A DNA stretch of 64,000 nt, from assembly GCF_002002705.1 (NCBI RefSeq), contig NZ_MUNS01000030.1:62001-126000 (forward strand). The letters run 5' to 3'. The notes under the pieces are model-generated. The model ran no database searches and was not told where the DNA came from. It saw nothing but the letters and a program-made list of their open reading frames with translations. Positions 7,852 through 17,365 of this stretch are shown here, piece after piece. Each line of letters opens with the position of its first letter. Within the stretch, counting starts at the first letter, position 1. The translations under genes and the position numbers were made by a program. Source of the DNA: Polaromonas sp. C04. Its GTDB lineage: Bacteria > Pseudomonadota > Gammaproteobacteria > Burkholderiales > Burkholderiaceae_C.

Positions 7852-10179
7852 GTGAATAACGACACCCATCCCACGCGCTTTGGCAGCGGGCAAGCCGTGC
7901 GCCGGCTCGAAGACGAAGGCCTGCTGACCGGCAAGGGCCGCTATGCCGACGATCTGATGCCTGCCAACCAGGCGTACCTGTGCTTTGTGCGCTCGCCGTA
8001 TCCGCATGCGCGCATCGTCTCTACCGACGTGGCGGCGGCGCAGGGCATGCCGGGCGTGCTGCAGGTGCTGACCGGCGCGGACCTGGTGGCCGCGGGCGTC
8101 AAGCCGATTCCCGGTGTCGCCGGTTTCGTGCGCGCCGACGGCTCGGCCGGCGCCACGCCGCCGCGGCGCGCGCTGGCACATGAGCGCGTGCGCTTTGTCG
8201 GCGAGGCGGTTGCTGCGGTGGTGGCGCAAACCCTCAAGCAGGCGCGCGACGCGGCCGAGGCCATCGTCGTCGACTTTGAGGAGCTGCCCATGGTGGTGGA
8301 CCTGGCGGATGCCACGGCGCCCGGCGCGCCGGTGCTGTGCGATGCGGCGCCCGACAACATCTCCGCCGAAATGCGCCACGGCGACGCGAAGGCCACGGCG
8401 GCCGCTTTTGCCAAGGCGGCGCACGTGGTGGCGCTGGACGTGACGAACCAGCGCGTGGCCGCACTCACGCTGGAGCCGCGCACCGTACTGGCCAGCTTTG
8501 ACAAAGCCAGCGGGCGCCTGACGATCCACCTGAGCACCCAGATGCCCTCGGGGGCGCGCGACACGATCAGCGACGCGCTTGGTCTGCCGCACGAGCAGGT
8601 GCGCGTGCTGGTGGGCGACGTGGGCGGCGGCTTTGGCATGAAAACCGGCGCTTATCCCGAAGACGTGGTGGCGGCCTACAGCGCCCGCACGCTGCAGTGT
8701 GCGGTGAAATGGGCGGCCGAGCGCAGCGAGGAATTCCTCTCCAGCGCGCACGGCCGCGATGTGCAGAGCCACACCGAGCTGGCGCTCGACGAGCACGGCA
8801 AAATCCTGGCCTTGCGCATCGCCTCGCTGGCCAACGTGGGTGCCTACGCCACGGGTGTGGGTGTGGCCATCCAGCTGCTGATCGGACCCTGGGTGCAGAC
8901 CAGCGTGTACGACATCCAGACCATCGACTTCGACTTCAAGGCGGTGCTGACCAACACCGCGCCGACCGGTGCTTACCGTGGCGCGGGCCGGCCCGAGGCG
9001 ATCTTCATCATGGAGCGCCTGATGGACGAGGCCGCGCGCCAGACCGGCATCGACCGCGTGGAACTGCGCCGGCGCAACTTCATCCGGCCCGAGCAGATGC
9101 CGTACAAGAACCCGATGAACCAGACCTATGACACGGGCAAGTTCGAGCACGTTATGAATCAGGGCCTGGCGCTGGCCGACTGGAACGGCTTCGCGGCGCG
9201 TGCCGCCGATTCGAAAGCGCGCGGCAAGCTGCGCGGCCTGGGGATCTCGACCTTTCTGGAGTGGACCGGCGGCAATGTGTTCGAGGAGCGCGTGACCGTG
9301 TCGGTGCAGGCGGACGGCATCATCGAGGTGTATTCGGCCGTGAATGCGATGGGCCAGGGCATCGCCACCTCGCTGGCGCAGCTGGTGGTCGATGCGTTCG
9401 GTGTGTCGATCGACAGGGTGCGGGTGGTGCTGGGCGACACCGACCGCGGCGACGGTTTCGGCAGCGCCGGCTCGCGCTCGCTGTTCACCGGCGGCTCGGC
9501 CATGCGCGTGGGTGCGGACCGCACCATCGAGAAAGCCAAACAACTGGCGGCCAAGGAGCTGGAAGCCGCGGCCGAAGACATTCAATACGCCAACGGCACC
9601 TTCAAGGTCGCCGGCACGGACCTCAGCATCGACCTGTTTGCACTGGCCGCGCGGCAACCCGAGCAGCGCATCTTCATGGACTCCACCAGCAGCGTGGCCG
9701 GGCCGACCTGGCCGAATGGCTGCCACGTGAGCGAGGTCGAAATCGATCCGCAAACTGGCGTGGTCGCCGTGGTGGCCTATGCCTCCGTGAACGATGTGGG
9801 GCGCGTGGTCAACCCGATGATCGTGCGCGGCCAGCTCGACGGCGGCGCGGTGCAGGGCATCGGCCAGGCGCTGCACGAGCACATGGTGTACGACCGCGAG
9901 ACCGGCCAGCTCGTGACCGGCAGCCTGATGGACTATTGCGCGCCGCGTGCCGACGACGTGCCTGCCTTCCGGCATGAGTTGGACGAATCCTCGCCCTGCC
10001 TGAACAACGCGCTGGGCGTCAAGGGCGTGGGCGAACTCGGCACCATCGGCGCCGCGCCCAGCGTGGTCAACGCCGTGGCCGATGCGCTGGCGCGCGGTGG
10101 TCACGCGAGCCAGGCGCCGGGCCTGCAGATGCCGCTGACTGCATCAAAGATATGGCAGTCCCTGCAGGCGGCTGGCTGA
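7852..10179 (+). CDS. Xanthine dehydrogenase/aldehyde oxidase family molybdopterin-binding large subunit
   Basis: A 775-residue molybdenum hydroxylase catalytic subunit. GGGFGMK at about 258-264 and AYRGAGR beginning at 374 are cofactor-binding signatures, and the catalytic Glu of the GELG motif is about residue 728, followed by GTIGAAPSVVNAVADAL. The active-site loop is AYRGAGR, not the AYxCSFR of true aerobic CO dehydrogenase, so CO oxidation is unlikely and hydroxylation of an aldehyde or N-heterocycle fits better. GTG at 7852 is chosen because AAGGA lies eight bases upstream; an ATG further out has no such site. The small iron-sulfur and medium FAD subunits are not adjacent, which is unusual, so it must pair with distant partners or work with a different electron acceptor. 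Confidence 0.85.
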   Translation: MNNDTHPTRFGSGQAVRRLEDEGLLTGKGRYADDLMPANQAYLCFVRSPYPHARIVSTDVAAAQGMPGVLQVLTGADLVAAGVKPIPGVAGFVRADGSAGATPPRRALAHERVRFVGEAVAAVVAQTLKQARDAAEAIVVDFEELPMVVDLADATAPGAPVLCDAAPDNISAEMRHGDAKATAAAFAKAAHVVALDVTNQRVAALTLEPRTVLASFDKASGRLTIHLSTQMPSGARDTISDALGLPHEQVRVLVGDVGGGFGMKTGAYPEDVVAAYSARTLQCAVKWAAERSEEFLSSAHGRDVQSHTELALDEHGKILALRIASLANVGAYATGVGVAIQLLIGPWVQTSVYDIQTIDFDFKAVLTNTAPTGAYRGAGRPEAIFIMERLMDEAARQTGIDRVELRRRNFIRPEQMPYKNPMNQTYDTGKFEHVMNQGLALADWNGFAARAADSKARGKLRGLGISTFLEWTGGNVFEERVTVSVQADGIIEVYSAVNAMGQGIATSLAQLVVDAFGVSIDRVRVVLGDTDRGDGFGSAGSRSLFTGGSAMRVGADRTIEKAKQLAAKELEAAAEDIQYANGTFKVAGTDLSIDLFALAARQPEQRIFMDSTSSVAGPTWPNGCHVSEVEIDPQTGVVAVVAYASVNDVGRVVNPMIVRGQLDGGAVQGIGQALHEHMVYDRETGQLVTGSLMDYCAPRADDVPAFRHELDESSPCLNNALGVKGVGELGTIGAAPSVVNAVADALARGGHASQAPGLQMPLTASKIWQSLQAAG

Positions 10180-10183
10180 GCGT

Positions 10184-10810
10184 TCAGCGCGCGTGCGCGT
10201 AAGGCCCGCCGCGCTCGATGGCGCGGCGGTAGGCGGGCCGGGCCTGGAAACGTTCAACCCACGCTTGGATGTGCGGAAAGTTCTCGCGGTTGCCGCGACT
10301 GCCCGCCACTTCTCCGACAAAGCTCATCTGGATGTCGGCACCCGTCAGGTCGCTGCCCACCAGCCAGTCGCGGCCCTGCAGGGATTGATTGACGTAACCC
10401 AGGTGGTTGGCGATTTCGCTCTCGATGCGCGGAAACAAAGGCGCACCGGCGTCACCGAGCCGCGAGACGTACAGCTTGAGCATCAGCGGCAGCATGGCCG
10501 AGCCTTCCGCGTAGTGCAGCCACTGCTGGTAGGCGTCGTAGTCATGCGTTTGCGGCGCCGGCTGCAGGCGCCCGCCGCCATGGCGGCGGATCAGGTAGTC
10601 GACGATCGCGCCGGATTCGATGATGGTCTGCCCGTCGTCGGTGATCACCGGCGACTTGCCCAGCGGATGCACGGCCGTGAGTTCGGGCGGTGCCAGCCGG
10701 GTCTGGGTGTTGCGCTGGTAGCGCCGGATCTCGTAGGGCACGCCGAGCTCTTCAAGCAGCCAGAGTACGCGCTGCGAGCGCGAATCGTTGAGGTGATGGA
10801 CGACGATCAT
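10184..10810 (-). CDS. Glutathione S-transferase family protein
   Basis: A 208-residue two-domain GST. The thioredoxin-like N-terminal half begins MIVVHHLNDSRSQRVLWLLEEL, with the active-site Ser/Arg region, cis-Pro in LGKSPVI and the glutathione-binding ESGAIVDYL motif. The C-terminal half is helical. It ends four bases from the stop of the convergent molybdopterin gene. It lacks the SSCSxRVR signature of zeta-class maleylacetoacetate isomerase, so it is not the missing middle enzyme of the nearby homogentisate pathway. Detoxification or a catabolic glutathione-dependent step is the general expectation. Confidence 0.85.
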   Translation of the reverse strand: MIVVHHLNDSRSQRVLWLLEELGVPYEIRRYQRNTQTRLAPPELTAVHPLGKSPVITDDGQTIIESGAIVDYLIRRHGGGRLQPAPQTHDYDAYQQWLHYAEGSAMLPLMLKLYVSRLGDAGAPLFPRIESEIANHLGYVNQSLQGRDWLVGSDLTGADIQMSFVGEVAGSRGNRENFPHIQAWVERFQARPAYRRAIERGGPYAHAR

Positions 10811-10909
10811 GGAGCGCTCCTGGAGTGGGGGTGACGAGACCGACGCGGTTGACCCGGCACGCGGCAGAGCGCGAATTATGAACCTTGGCGCTCCGTGGCA
10901 AGGCGCCCC

Positions 10910-11857
10910 TCAAACGCCAGCGCGAACCGGCGGCCTGGCGGCGACAGCCCACCGCGCAATGTCGTCGTGCGCGGCGACATGCCGGAACAAAAAGTCCATG
11001 AAGCTCGTGGCGGCCGGCGATAGCGATTGCTCTTTGCGGCTGAAGATAAAGAAGCAACGACTGACCACCGGATCTCCCAAGGCGCGCATCTCCAGCTTGT
11101 ACAGGCGCACCAGAGACGCCGCGTACGGGATGCAGATGGTGATACCGAGCCCGGCGTTCACCATGCTCAGCGCTGTCGACATGAAGGCCACCTCGTTGGC
11201 GGGCATCAGTTTCGGGCCGTACGCCGCGGCGCCCAGATCGATCGCGAGCCGGTCGGTGAACTGCCCTTGCAGGGAAACAACAGGGAAACGCATCAGATCG
11301 CCCCAGCGAATCTCGGGCAGCAGGCCCAGTGGATGCCCGGGCGGAAATACCGCCATGAACGGCGCTTCAAACAGGGGCGTCGCCGTGATGTCCGAGTTCG
11401 GGTCGCGTTCGGGCCCGATGCCGAAATCGACCTCCCCTGAAAAAACCCGTGACATGACAGTTTCCACCGCGCAGTCCACCAGCTTGATGCGGATGTTCGG
11501 ATGTTGTGCCGTGTACGCCGCCATCGCTTCCGGGATCAGGGTGGACGCCATCAACTGCGGCGCAGCAACACGCACCATCCCCGTTCTGAGTGACTTGAGA
11601 TGGGTGACGTCATCAAGAACACCATCGAGATCGTGAATGATCTTGTCCACCAGCGGATAGAGATCGCGTCCGACCTCTGACAGACGGGTCTTGCGCGTAC
11701 TGCGGTCGATCACGCGCAGCCCGAGCGCCTGCTCCAGCTCCTTGATGAGTCCGCTCAGCGCCGATTGCGTGACGAAGAGGCTCTCGGCTGCCAGCGTGAA
11801 GCTGCCACTGCGGGCGACGGCCGCGAAGGCGCGCAATTGTCGAAGCGTCACATTCAT
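10910..11857 (-). CDS. LysR family regulator, probably of the homogentisate cluster
   Basis: A 315-residue LTTR with an N-terminal winged helix at about residues 1-60 (LRQLRAFAAVARSGSFTLAA, then SQSALSGLIKELEQALG-type recognition sequence) and a two-lobed periplasmic-binding-like effector domain from about 90. It is divergent from the VOC-MFS-hmgA-fahA genes across a 144-base gap, the standard arrangement for an LTTR that autoregulates and activates the opposing operon. The likely co-inducer is an aromatic acid handled by that operon, although this is inferred from position only. Confidence 0.85.
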   Translation of the reverse strand: MNVTLRQLRAFAAVARSGSFTLAAESLFVTQSALSGLIKELEQALGLRVIDRSTRKTRLSEVGRDLYPLVDKIIHDLDGVLDDVTHLKSLRTGMVRVAAPQLMASTLIPEAMAAYTAQHPNIRIKLVDCAVETVMSRVFSGEVDFGIGPERDPNSDITATPLFEAPFMAVFPPGHPLGLLPEIRWGDLMRFPVVSLQGQFTDRLAIDLGAAAYGPKLMPANEVAFMSTALSMVNAGLGITICIPYAASLVRLYKLEMRALGDPVVSRCFFIFSRKEQSLSPAATSFMDFLFRHVAAHDDIARWAVAARPPVRAGV

Positions 11858-11880
11858 TGGAAAGTCTCATAAATGCATCA

Positions 11881-11895
11881 ACAAATCCCGTTTGT
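11881..11895. promoter_or_regulatory. Candidate LysR-type operator
   Basis: A perfect inverted repeat, ACAAA-TCCCG-TTTGT, in the gap between the lysR gene and the divergent catabolic operon, 24 bases upstream of the regulator's start codon. The size and position suit an LTTR recognition site. Assigned by pattern and context only. Confidence 0.4.
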
Positions 11896-12001
11896 ATTAT
11901 GAATGCGGCGACGCTTTAATCAAGTTCATCCATTGCCCGTCACGCTGCGAACGGCCGGGGCGCTGGACACTTCCATCAACCCTGTCAACCGGAGAAAAGC
12001 C

Positions 12002-12559
12002 ATGCAGATCATGAGAATTCATCACGTCGCCTACCGCTGCAACGACGCCAGGGAAACCGTCGAGTGGTACGCTAAAAACTTGAACATGAAGCTTATCCTC
12101 GCGATCGCCGAGGATCAGGTACCGTCGACCAAGGCGTCCGATCCGTACATGCACCCGTTTCTGGACGCCGGCGGCGGCAACGTGCTGGCATTTTTCGAAA
12201 TCCCCAACTCGCCGCCTATGGGCCGCGATCCCAACACGCCGGCCTGGGTGCAGCATATCTCGTTCAAAGTCGAGAGCGAGGCGCACCTGCTCGAGGCCAA
12301 GGCCCAGCTCGAGGCCAACGGCATCAAGGTGCTCGGTGTGACGGACCACACCATCTTCAAGTCGATCTATTTCTTCGACCCGAACGGCCACCGGCTCGAA
12401 CTCGTGGCCGACACCGCCACGCCCGGGATGCAGCGCAAGCTCGACGCGGTGAAGTGGGAGATGCTCGAGGAATGGTCGAAAACCAAGAAGGCGCCCAAAC
12501 ATGCCGCCTGGATGCACGATGGAAGCTACGACCTTGCGAGTGAAGCCGTTGCCGCGTAG
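12002..12559 (+). CDS. VOC family protein in the homogentisate operon
   Basis: A 185-residue protein of the vicinal oxygen chelate fold. The three classical metal ligands are visible: His in RIHHVAYRC, His in WVQHISFKV and Glu in GHRLELVAD. The ATG is preceded by GGAGA. It is the first gene of a unit that continues with an aromatic-acid transporter, hmgA and fahA, so it probably acts on an aromatic substrate or on a pathway by-product. It is far shorter than 4-hydroxyphenylpyruvate dioxygenase (about 350 residues), so it does not simply replace that enzyme. A glyoxalase-like isomerase or small ring-cleavage enzyme are the main options. Confidence 0.78.
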   Translation: MQIMRIHHVAYRCNDARETVEWYAKNLNMKLILAIAEDQVPSTKASDPYMHPFLDAGGGNVLAFFEIPNSPPMGRDPNTPAWVQHISFKVESEAHLLEAKAQLEANGIKVLGVTDHTIFKSIYFFDPNGHRLELVADTATPGMQRKLDAVKWEMLEEWSKTKKAPKHAAWMHDGSYDLASEAVAA

Positions 12560-12619
12560 CACGGGCCACCAGAGCTACGCGTGCAAGCGCCCTTTCTTGT
12601 GGCACACAGGAGATCTCTC

Positions 12620-13972
12620 ATGAGCATAAGCAGGACCATCGACATCCCCGCGGTGATCGATGCGAACAAGGTCGGCGGCTTCCAGAAATGGATTCTCATC
12701 CTGGTCGGCCTGACGGTGGTGATGGACGGCTTCGACGTGCAGGCCATGGGCTACGTGGCGCCGGTGATCATCAAGGAGTGGGGCGTCAACAAGGCCATGC
12801 TCGGGCCGGTATTCGGCGCCGGCCTGCTGGGCATGTTGGTGGGGTCGCTGGCCTTGAGCGTGCTGGCCGACAGGATCGGGCGCCGCCCGGTGCTGATCTG
12901 GGCCTCCGTGTTCTTTGCGGTGTTCATGATCTGGACGGCGCACGCCACCAGCATCAGGGAGCTCGAGATCCTGCGCTTCATTGCCGGCCTGGGTCTGGGC
13001 GCCATCATGCCCAACGCGATGGCGCTGGCCGGTGAATACAGTCCCAAGCACCGGCGCGTCACGCTGATGATGCTGGTTTCCTGCGGCTTCACGCTCGGCG
13101 CCGTGCTCGGCGGGCTGGTCTCTGCCGCCCTGATCTCGGCGTTCGGCTGGCGCTCCGTGTTCTGGGTCGGCGGGATCTTTCCGCTCATCATGGCGGCGCT
13201 GATGTACCTGCGCATGCCCGAGTCGCTGCAGTTCCTCGTTTTGCGCGGCAAGCAACTGGATCGTGTCGGGGCGTGCCTGAAGAAGATCGACCCGAGCGTG
13301 CGCATCGACCGCGATACCGAATATGTGGTGCCCGAGCCCAAGGGCAAAGGCACACCCGTCGGGGAGTTGTTCCGGCACGGCCGGGCCAAGGCCACCCTGC
13401 TGCTGTGGGTCGTCAACTTCATGAACCTGCTCAATCTCTACTTCCTGTCGAACTGGCTGCCGACGATCGCCGCCAGTTCTGGACTGTCCACCACCAGCGC
13501 CGTGCTGGTGGGCACCGCACTGCAGGCCGGTGGCGTGTTGGGAACGGTGTTGATGGGGCCAGCCATCGATCGTATCGGCTTCTACCGCGTATTGGTGCCG
13601 TGCTTCCTGGTCGCCGCAGTCACCATCGCGCTGATCGGGCAGCCGGGCGTCTCGCTGGCGGTGCTGTTCATGGTGGTGACGATCACCGGCTTTTGCATCA
13701 TCGGCGGCCAGCCCGCGGTGAACGCGCTCGCGGCCACCTATTACCCGACCGCGGAGCGCTCTACCGGCGTCGGCTGGAGCCTGGGAATCGGCCGCTTCGG
13801 CTCGATCGTCGGCCCGGTTCTCGGCGGGATATTGATCCAATACCAGTGGTCGACCGCCAGTATCTTTTTTGCGGTTGCCGCGCCTGCCGTGATCTCAGCC
13901 CTGATGTTGTGGCTGATGAGCCGCGAAACGCGCACCAGCCCCAACCTGGCGGCGGCCGCGGTGGGACACTGA
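12620..13972 (+). CDS. MFS transporter of the aromatic acid:H+ symporter (AAHS) family
   Basis: A 450-residue, 12-helix inner-membrane transporter. Helix 1 carries the AAHS hallmark DGFDVQAMGYVAP, with the Asp needed for proton-coupled uptake in PcaK-type proteins, and loop 2-3 has LADRIGRRPVL (motif A). The start follows a CAGGAGA ribosome-binding site. It sits 60 bases after the VOC gene and 23 before hmgA, so it most likely imports a hydroxylated aromatic acid such as homogentisate or a precursor for the same pathway. Relatives include PcaK, BenK and MhpT. Confidence 0.87.
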   Translation: MSISRTIDIPAVIDANKVGGFQKWILILVGLTVVMDGFDVQAMGYVAPVIIKEWGVNKAMLGPVFGAGLLGMLVGSLALSVLADRIGRRPVLIWASVFFAVFMIWTAHATSIRELEILRFIAGLGLGAIMPNAMALAGEYSPKHRRVTLMMLVSCGFTLGAVLGGLVSAALISAFGWRSVFWVGGIFPLIMAALMYLRMPESLQFLVLRGKQLDRVGACLKKIDPSVRIDRDTEYVVPEPKGKGTPVGELFRHGRAKATLLLWVVNFMNLLNLYFLSNWLPTIAASSGLSTTSAVLVGTALQAGGVLGTVLMGPAIDRIGFYRVLVPCFLVAAVTIALIGQPGVSLAVLFMVVTITGFCIIGGQPAVNALAATYYPTAERSTGVGWSLGIGRFGSIVGPVLGGILIQYQWSTASIFFAVAAPAVISALMLWLMSRETRTSPNLAAAAVGH

Positions 13973-13995
13973 GGTCTGCTTTTTGGAGGTGAAAA

Positions 13996-15357
13996 ATGAC
14001 TGCGCTTAAGGAAAAATCACAACTGGCGGCCGCCCTGCCAGCCGGGTCCGATCTGCACTACCAGGCCGGCTTCGGCAACGAGCACGCCAGCGAAGCCGTG
14101 GCCGGCGCGTTGCCGCGGGGGCGCAACAGCCCGCAGCGCGCACCGCTGGACCTGTACCCCGAGCTGATTTCCGGCACCGCCTTCACCGCGCCGCGCCACG
14201 AGAACCGGCGCTCGTGGCTGTACCGGCGCCAGCCCTCGGTGGTGTCGGGTCGCTACCAGCCCTATGCGCAAACCGGCTGGAGCACCGGCGCCGACCGCGC
14301 CATCGCGCTGCCGCCCGAGCCGCTGCGCTGGCACCCGATCCCGCTCGATGGCGCTGAAACGGCTGGGGCGGATTTTGTCGACGGCATGTGCACGCTCGCC
14401 GCCAACGGCGATGCCCAAGCGCAGGCCGGCATCGGCTCGCTGGTCTATCGCGCCAACCGGTCCATGCAGCGGCGCGCCTTCGTCAACGCCGATGGCGAGC
14501 TGCTCATCGTGCCGCAGCAGGGCCGCCTGCTCCTCACCACCGAGATGGGCGTGCTCGACATCAAACCCGGCGAGATCGCGCTGGTGCCGCGCGGCGTGGT
14601 GTTCAAGGTGGCCTTGCCGGACTCCGATGCGGGCCAGGGCCCCTCGCGCGGCTATGTCTGCGAGAACTACGGCGCCCAGTTCCGTCTGCCCGAACTCGGC
14701 CCCATCGGCTCCAACGGCCTGGCCAGCGCGCGCGACTTCCAGGCCCCCGTGGCCGCCTACGAAGACAGCCCCGGCGCGTACGAGCTCGTGAAGAAATTCG
14801 GCGGCCGCTTCTGGTCCGCGCCGATGAAGCACTCGCCCTTCAACGTCGTCGCCTGGCACGGCAACCTCGCGCCGCTGAAGTACGACACCGCCAATTTCAT
14901 GACCATCGGCTCGATCAGCTTCGACCACCCCGACCCGTCGATCTTCACCGTCCTCACCTCGCCCAGCGACACGCCTGGCACCGCCAACTGCGACTTCGTC
15001 ATCTTTCCGCCGCGCTGGCTGGTGATGGAAGACACCTTCCGTCCGCCCTGGTACCACCGCAACCTGATGAGCGAGTTCATGGGCCTGGTCTACGGCGAGT
15101 ACGACGCCAAACCCGGCGGCTTCAAGCCCGGGGGCGCGTCCCTGCACAACGGCATGGTGCCGCACGGCCCCGACGAGGAAGCCTTCGAGCGGGCCAGCCA
15201 TGCCGACCTGAAGCCGCAAAAGCTGGACAACACGCTGGCCTTCATGTTCGAGAGCCGCTACCGTCTCGTTCCCACCGCCTGGGCGCTGCAAAGCCCGGCG
15301 CTCGACACCGACTATGCCGACTGCTGGGCCGGCCTCAAAGACAGGTTCAAGCCATGA
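13996..15357 (+). CDS. hmgA: Homogentisate 1,2-dioxygenase
   Basis: A 453-residue cytosolic Fe(II) dioxygenase that opens the ring of homogentisate to 4-maleylacetoacetate, the central step of tyrosine and phenylalanine breakdown. It has the typical opening [19 protein letters not shown]. The iron ligands are recognisable as His354 and Glu360 (HRNLMSE) and His390 (VPHGPDE), with the 6- and 30-residue spacing of the human enzyme. The ATG is preceded by a strong GGAGGTG, and the stop overlaps the fahA start (ATGA). The cluster lacks a maleylacetoacetate isomerase gene, so that step must be encoded elsewhere or occur through glutathione. Confidence 0.97.
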   Translation: MTALKEKSQLAAALPAGSDLHYQAGFGNEHASEAVAGALPRGRNSPQRAPLDLYPELISGTAFTAPRHENRRSWLYRRQPSVVSGRYQPYAQTGWSTGADRAIALPPEPLRWHPIPLDGAETAGADFVDGMCTLAANGDAQAQAGIGSLVYRANRSMQRRAFVNADGELLIVPQQGRLLLTTEMGVLDIKPGEIALVPRGVVFKVALPDSDAGQGPSRGYVCENYGAQFRLPELGPIGSNGLASARDFQAPVAAYEDSPGAYELVKKFGGRFWSAPMKHSPFNVVAWHGNLAPLKYDTANFMTIGSISFDHPDPSIFTVLTSPSDTPGTANCDFVIFPPRWLVMEDTFRPPWYHRNLMSEFMGLVYGEYDAKPGGFKPGGASLHNGMVPHGPDEEAFERASHADLKPQKLDNTLAFMFESRYRLVPTAWALQSPALDTDYADCWAGLKDRFKP

Positions 15358-16646
15358 ACACCCTCAACCAAACCCACGACCCGAAACTGCGCAGCTGGGT
15401 CGCTTCGGCCAACCAGGGCGGCTGCGACTTCCCCATTCAGAACCTGCCGTTCGGGCGCTTTCGCACCGCGGGCAGCGGTGCTGCCCTGCGCATCGGCGTC
15501 GCGATCGGCGACCAGGTGCTGGATCTGCGCAGCACCGGCCTGATCCACACCGATGACATGAACGCGCTGATGGCCGCGAGCCCGTTGGATCGCCAGGCGT
15601 TGCGCGCCGCGATCTCCGCCGGCCTGGCCGAAGGCAGCGGCCAGCAGGGGGCCTGGCAGGGCGCCTTGCTCGCGCAATCGGCGCTCGAGATGGCCGTGCC
15701 CTGCCACATCGGCGACTACACCGACTTCTACACCGGCATCCATCACGCCACCACGGTCGGCAAGCTGTTCCGCCCCGACAACCCGCTGATGCCCAACTAC
15801 AAGTGGGTGCCGATCGGCTACCACGGCCGCGCCTCGTCGATCGGCGTGAGCGGCCAGCACTTCAAGCGCCCACAGGGCCAGACCAAGGCGCCCGATGCCG
15901 CGGTGCCCAGCTTCGGCCCCAGCAAGCGGCTGGACTACGAACTGGAACTGGGCTACTTCATCGGCCGCGGCAACGCGCTTGGCGAGCCGATCCCGATCCA
16001 GGAGGCCGAGCAGCACCTGTTTGGCGTGACGCTGTTCAACGACTGGTCCGCGCGCGACCTGCAGGCCTGGGAATACCAGCCGCTCGGCCCCTTCCTGGCG
16101 AAGAACTTCGCCTCCACGGTCTCGCCCTGGATCGTGACCATGGAAGCGCTGGCACCGTTCCGCAGCGCCGCCTATGCGCGCGACGCCGGCGATCCGCAGC
16201 CGCTGCCGTACCTGGATTCAGCGGCCGACCGCGAAGCCGGGGGGCTCGACGTGGTGCTGGAAGTCTGGCTGCAGACCGCCCAAATGCGCGCCGCTGGCCA
16301 GGGCTCCGTGCGCCTGACGCGCGGCCTGAGCAAGCAGGCGGCCTACTGGACAGCCGCGCAACTCGTCACCCACCACACTGTGAACGGCTGCAACCTGCAG
16401 CCGGGCGACCTGCTTGGCTCGGGTACGCTCTCGGGCCCGAAGCCGGACGAGGCGGGCTCGCTGCTTGAACTCACGCTGGGCGGCAAGAACCAGATCACGC
16501 TGCCCAATGGCGAGAGCCACACTTTCCTGGAGGACGGCGACACGCTCACGCTGCGCGGTTACTGCGAGCGCGCGGGCGCCGTGCGCATCGGGCTCGGGGA
16601 ATGCGCCGGCACCGTGCTGCCCGCCGTTGCTACACCGGCCGCTTGA
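15354..16646 (+). CDS. fahA: Fumarylacetoacetase
   Basis: A 430-residue hydrolase that splits fumarylacetoacetate into fumarate and acetoacetate, the last step of homogentisate breakdown. The C-terminal catalytic domain shows [30 protein letters not shown], the acidic metal-binding run [12 protein letters not shown], then [20 protein letters not shown] and [12 protein letters not shown]. All are diagnostic of the family. Translation is coupled to hmgA by a four-base overlap. Its 3' end overlaps the convergent tag gene by 17 bases. Confidence 0.97.
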   Translation: MNTLNQTHDPKLRSWVASANQGGCDFPIQNLPFGRFRTAGSGAALRIGVAIGDQVLDLRSTGLIHTDDMNALMAASPLDRQALRAAISAGLAEGSGQQGAWQGALLAQSALEMAVPCHIGDYTDFYTGIHHATTVGKLFRPDNPLMPNYKWVPIGYHGRASSIGVSGQHFKRPQGQTKAPDAAVPSFGPSKRLDYELELGYFIGRGNALGEPIPIQEAEQHLFGVTLFNDWSARDLQAWEYQPLGPFLAKNFASTVSPWIVTMEALAPFRSAAYARDAGDPQPLPYLDSAADREAGGLDVVLEVWLQTAQMRAAGQGSVRLTRGLSKQAAYWTAAQLVTHHTVNGCNLQPGDLLGSGTLSGPKPDEAGSLLELTLGGKNQITLPNGESHTFLEDGDTLTLRGYCERAGAVRIGLGECAGTVLPAVATPAA

Positions 16647-17265
16647 ACTCTGCTCTCGCAGCCAGCGCCGCCTCGCGCGCATGGCAGCCTTCAAGGTGGT
16701 CGTTGACCAGCCCCATGGCCTGCATGAAGGCGTACATCGTGGTCGGACCGACAAAGCTCCAGCCGCGCTTGCGCAGGTCCCTGGACAGCGCGTGCGACGC
16801 GGGCGAGGTCGGCATCGCCTTGACCGCCTCGTGCGTGAGGCGTTCGGGCCGGCCGGCCGGCTCGGGCTCGAAGCGCCAGACATAGGCCGCGAGAGAGCCG
16901 AATTCCGCACGCAGTTCGAGCATGCGCCGGGCGTTGTTGATCGTGGAGCGGATCTTGCCGGCGTGGCGCACGATGCCGGCGTCGCCCAGCAGGCGCTGGA
17001 CATCGCTCTCGTCAAAGGCCGCGACCCGCTCGGCGTCGAACTCGGCGAAGGCACGCCGGAACGCCTCGCGTTTGTTCAAAATGGTTAGCCAGGACAGGCC
17101 GGCCTGGAAGCCCTCCAGGCACAGCTTTTCGAACAGCCGGCGGTCGTCGGCCACAGGCCAGCCCCATTCGTGATCGTGGTAGTGCCGGTACAGCGGCGTG
17201 GCCTGGCACCAGGCACAGCGCGTGGTGCCGGCGTCGTCGGCAAAAAGTCCCTGGACATCAGTCAT
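16630..17265 (-). CDS. tag: DNA-3-methyladenine glycosylase I
   Basis: A 211-residue DNA repair enzyme that removes 3-methyladenine from DNA. The family zinc ligands are present: Cys of TRCAWC near the N terminus, His of HDHEWG, and the C-terminal His and Cys of DHLEGC. The helix-hairpin-helix-like glycosylase core includes EGFQAGLSWLTILNKREAFR, and GPTTMYAFMQAMGLVNDH is near the end. The length is slightly above the E. coli enzyme (187). It is convergent with fahA. An interspersed repeat copy lies immediately upstream of the start, so its promoter must lie in or beyond that repeat. Confidence 0.95.
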   Translation of the reverse strand: MTDVQGLFADDAGTTRCAWCQATPLYRHYHDHEWGWPVADDRRLFEKLCLEGFQAGLSWLTILNKREAFRRAFAEFDAERVAAFDESDVQRLLGDAGIVRHAGKIRSTINNARRMLELRAEFGSLAAYVWRFEPEPAGRPERLTHEAVKAMPTSPASHALSRDLRKRGWSFVGPTTMYAFMQAMGLVNDHLEGCHAREAALAARAEFKRPV

Positions 17266-17268
17266 ATC

Positions 17269-17327
17269 GGCCTGTAGCCCCTATGGGTCGTGCACATACA
17301 GCTATCAATTTTGTAGTGAAAGAGCTT
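17269..17327 (+). repeat. Interspersed ~50-bp repeat, copy B
   Basis: GGCCTGTAGCCCCTATGGG, a short spacer, then CAGCTATCAATTTTGTAG. This is one of the best-preserved copies of the family in this window, located between tag and the M20 peptidase. Confidence 0.65.
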
Positions 17328-17365
17328 GGGTGACGGCGTCGGCTTGGCATGGCGTTGATCAGGGC

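Noticed and set aside
8971-8991. Aerobic CO dehydrogenase large subunit (CoxL)
   Set aside because: The active-site loop is AYRGAGR, lacking the AYxCSFR of form I CO dehydrogenase, and no CoxM or CoxS gene is adjacent.
10184-10810. The GST as maleylacetoacetate isomerase for the homogentisate pathway
   Set aside because: It lacks the zeta-class SSCSxRVR active-site signature, and it is separated from the operon by the divergent lysR.
14388-15353. An upstream in-frame extension of fahA through hmgA
   Set aside because: The frame is open but overlaps a certain gene in another frame; the ATGA overlap at 15354 gives the normal 430-residue enzyme.
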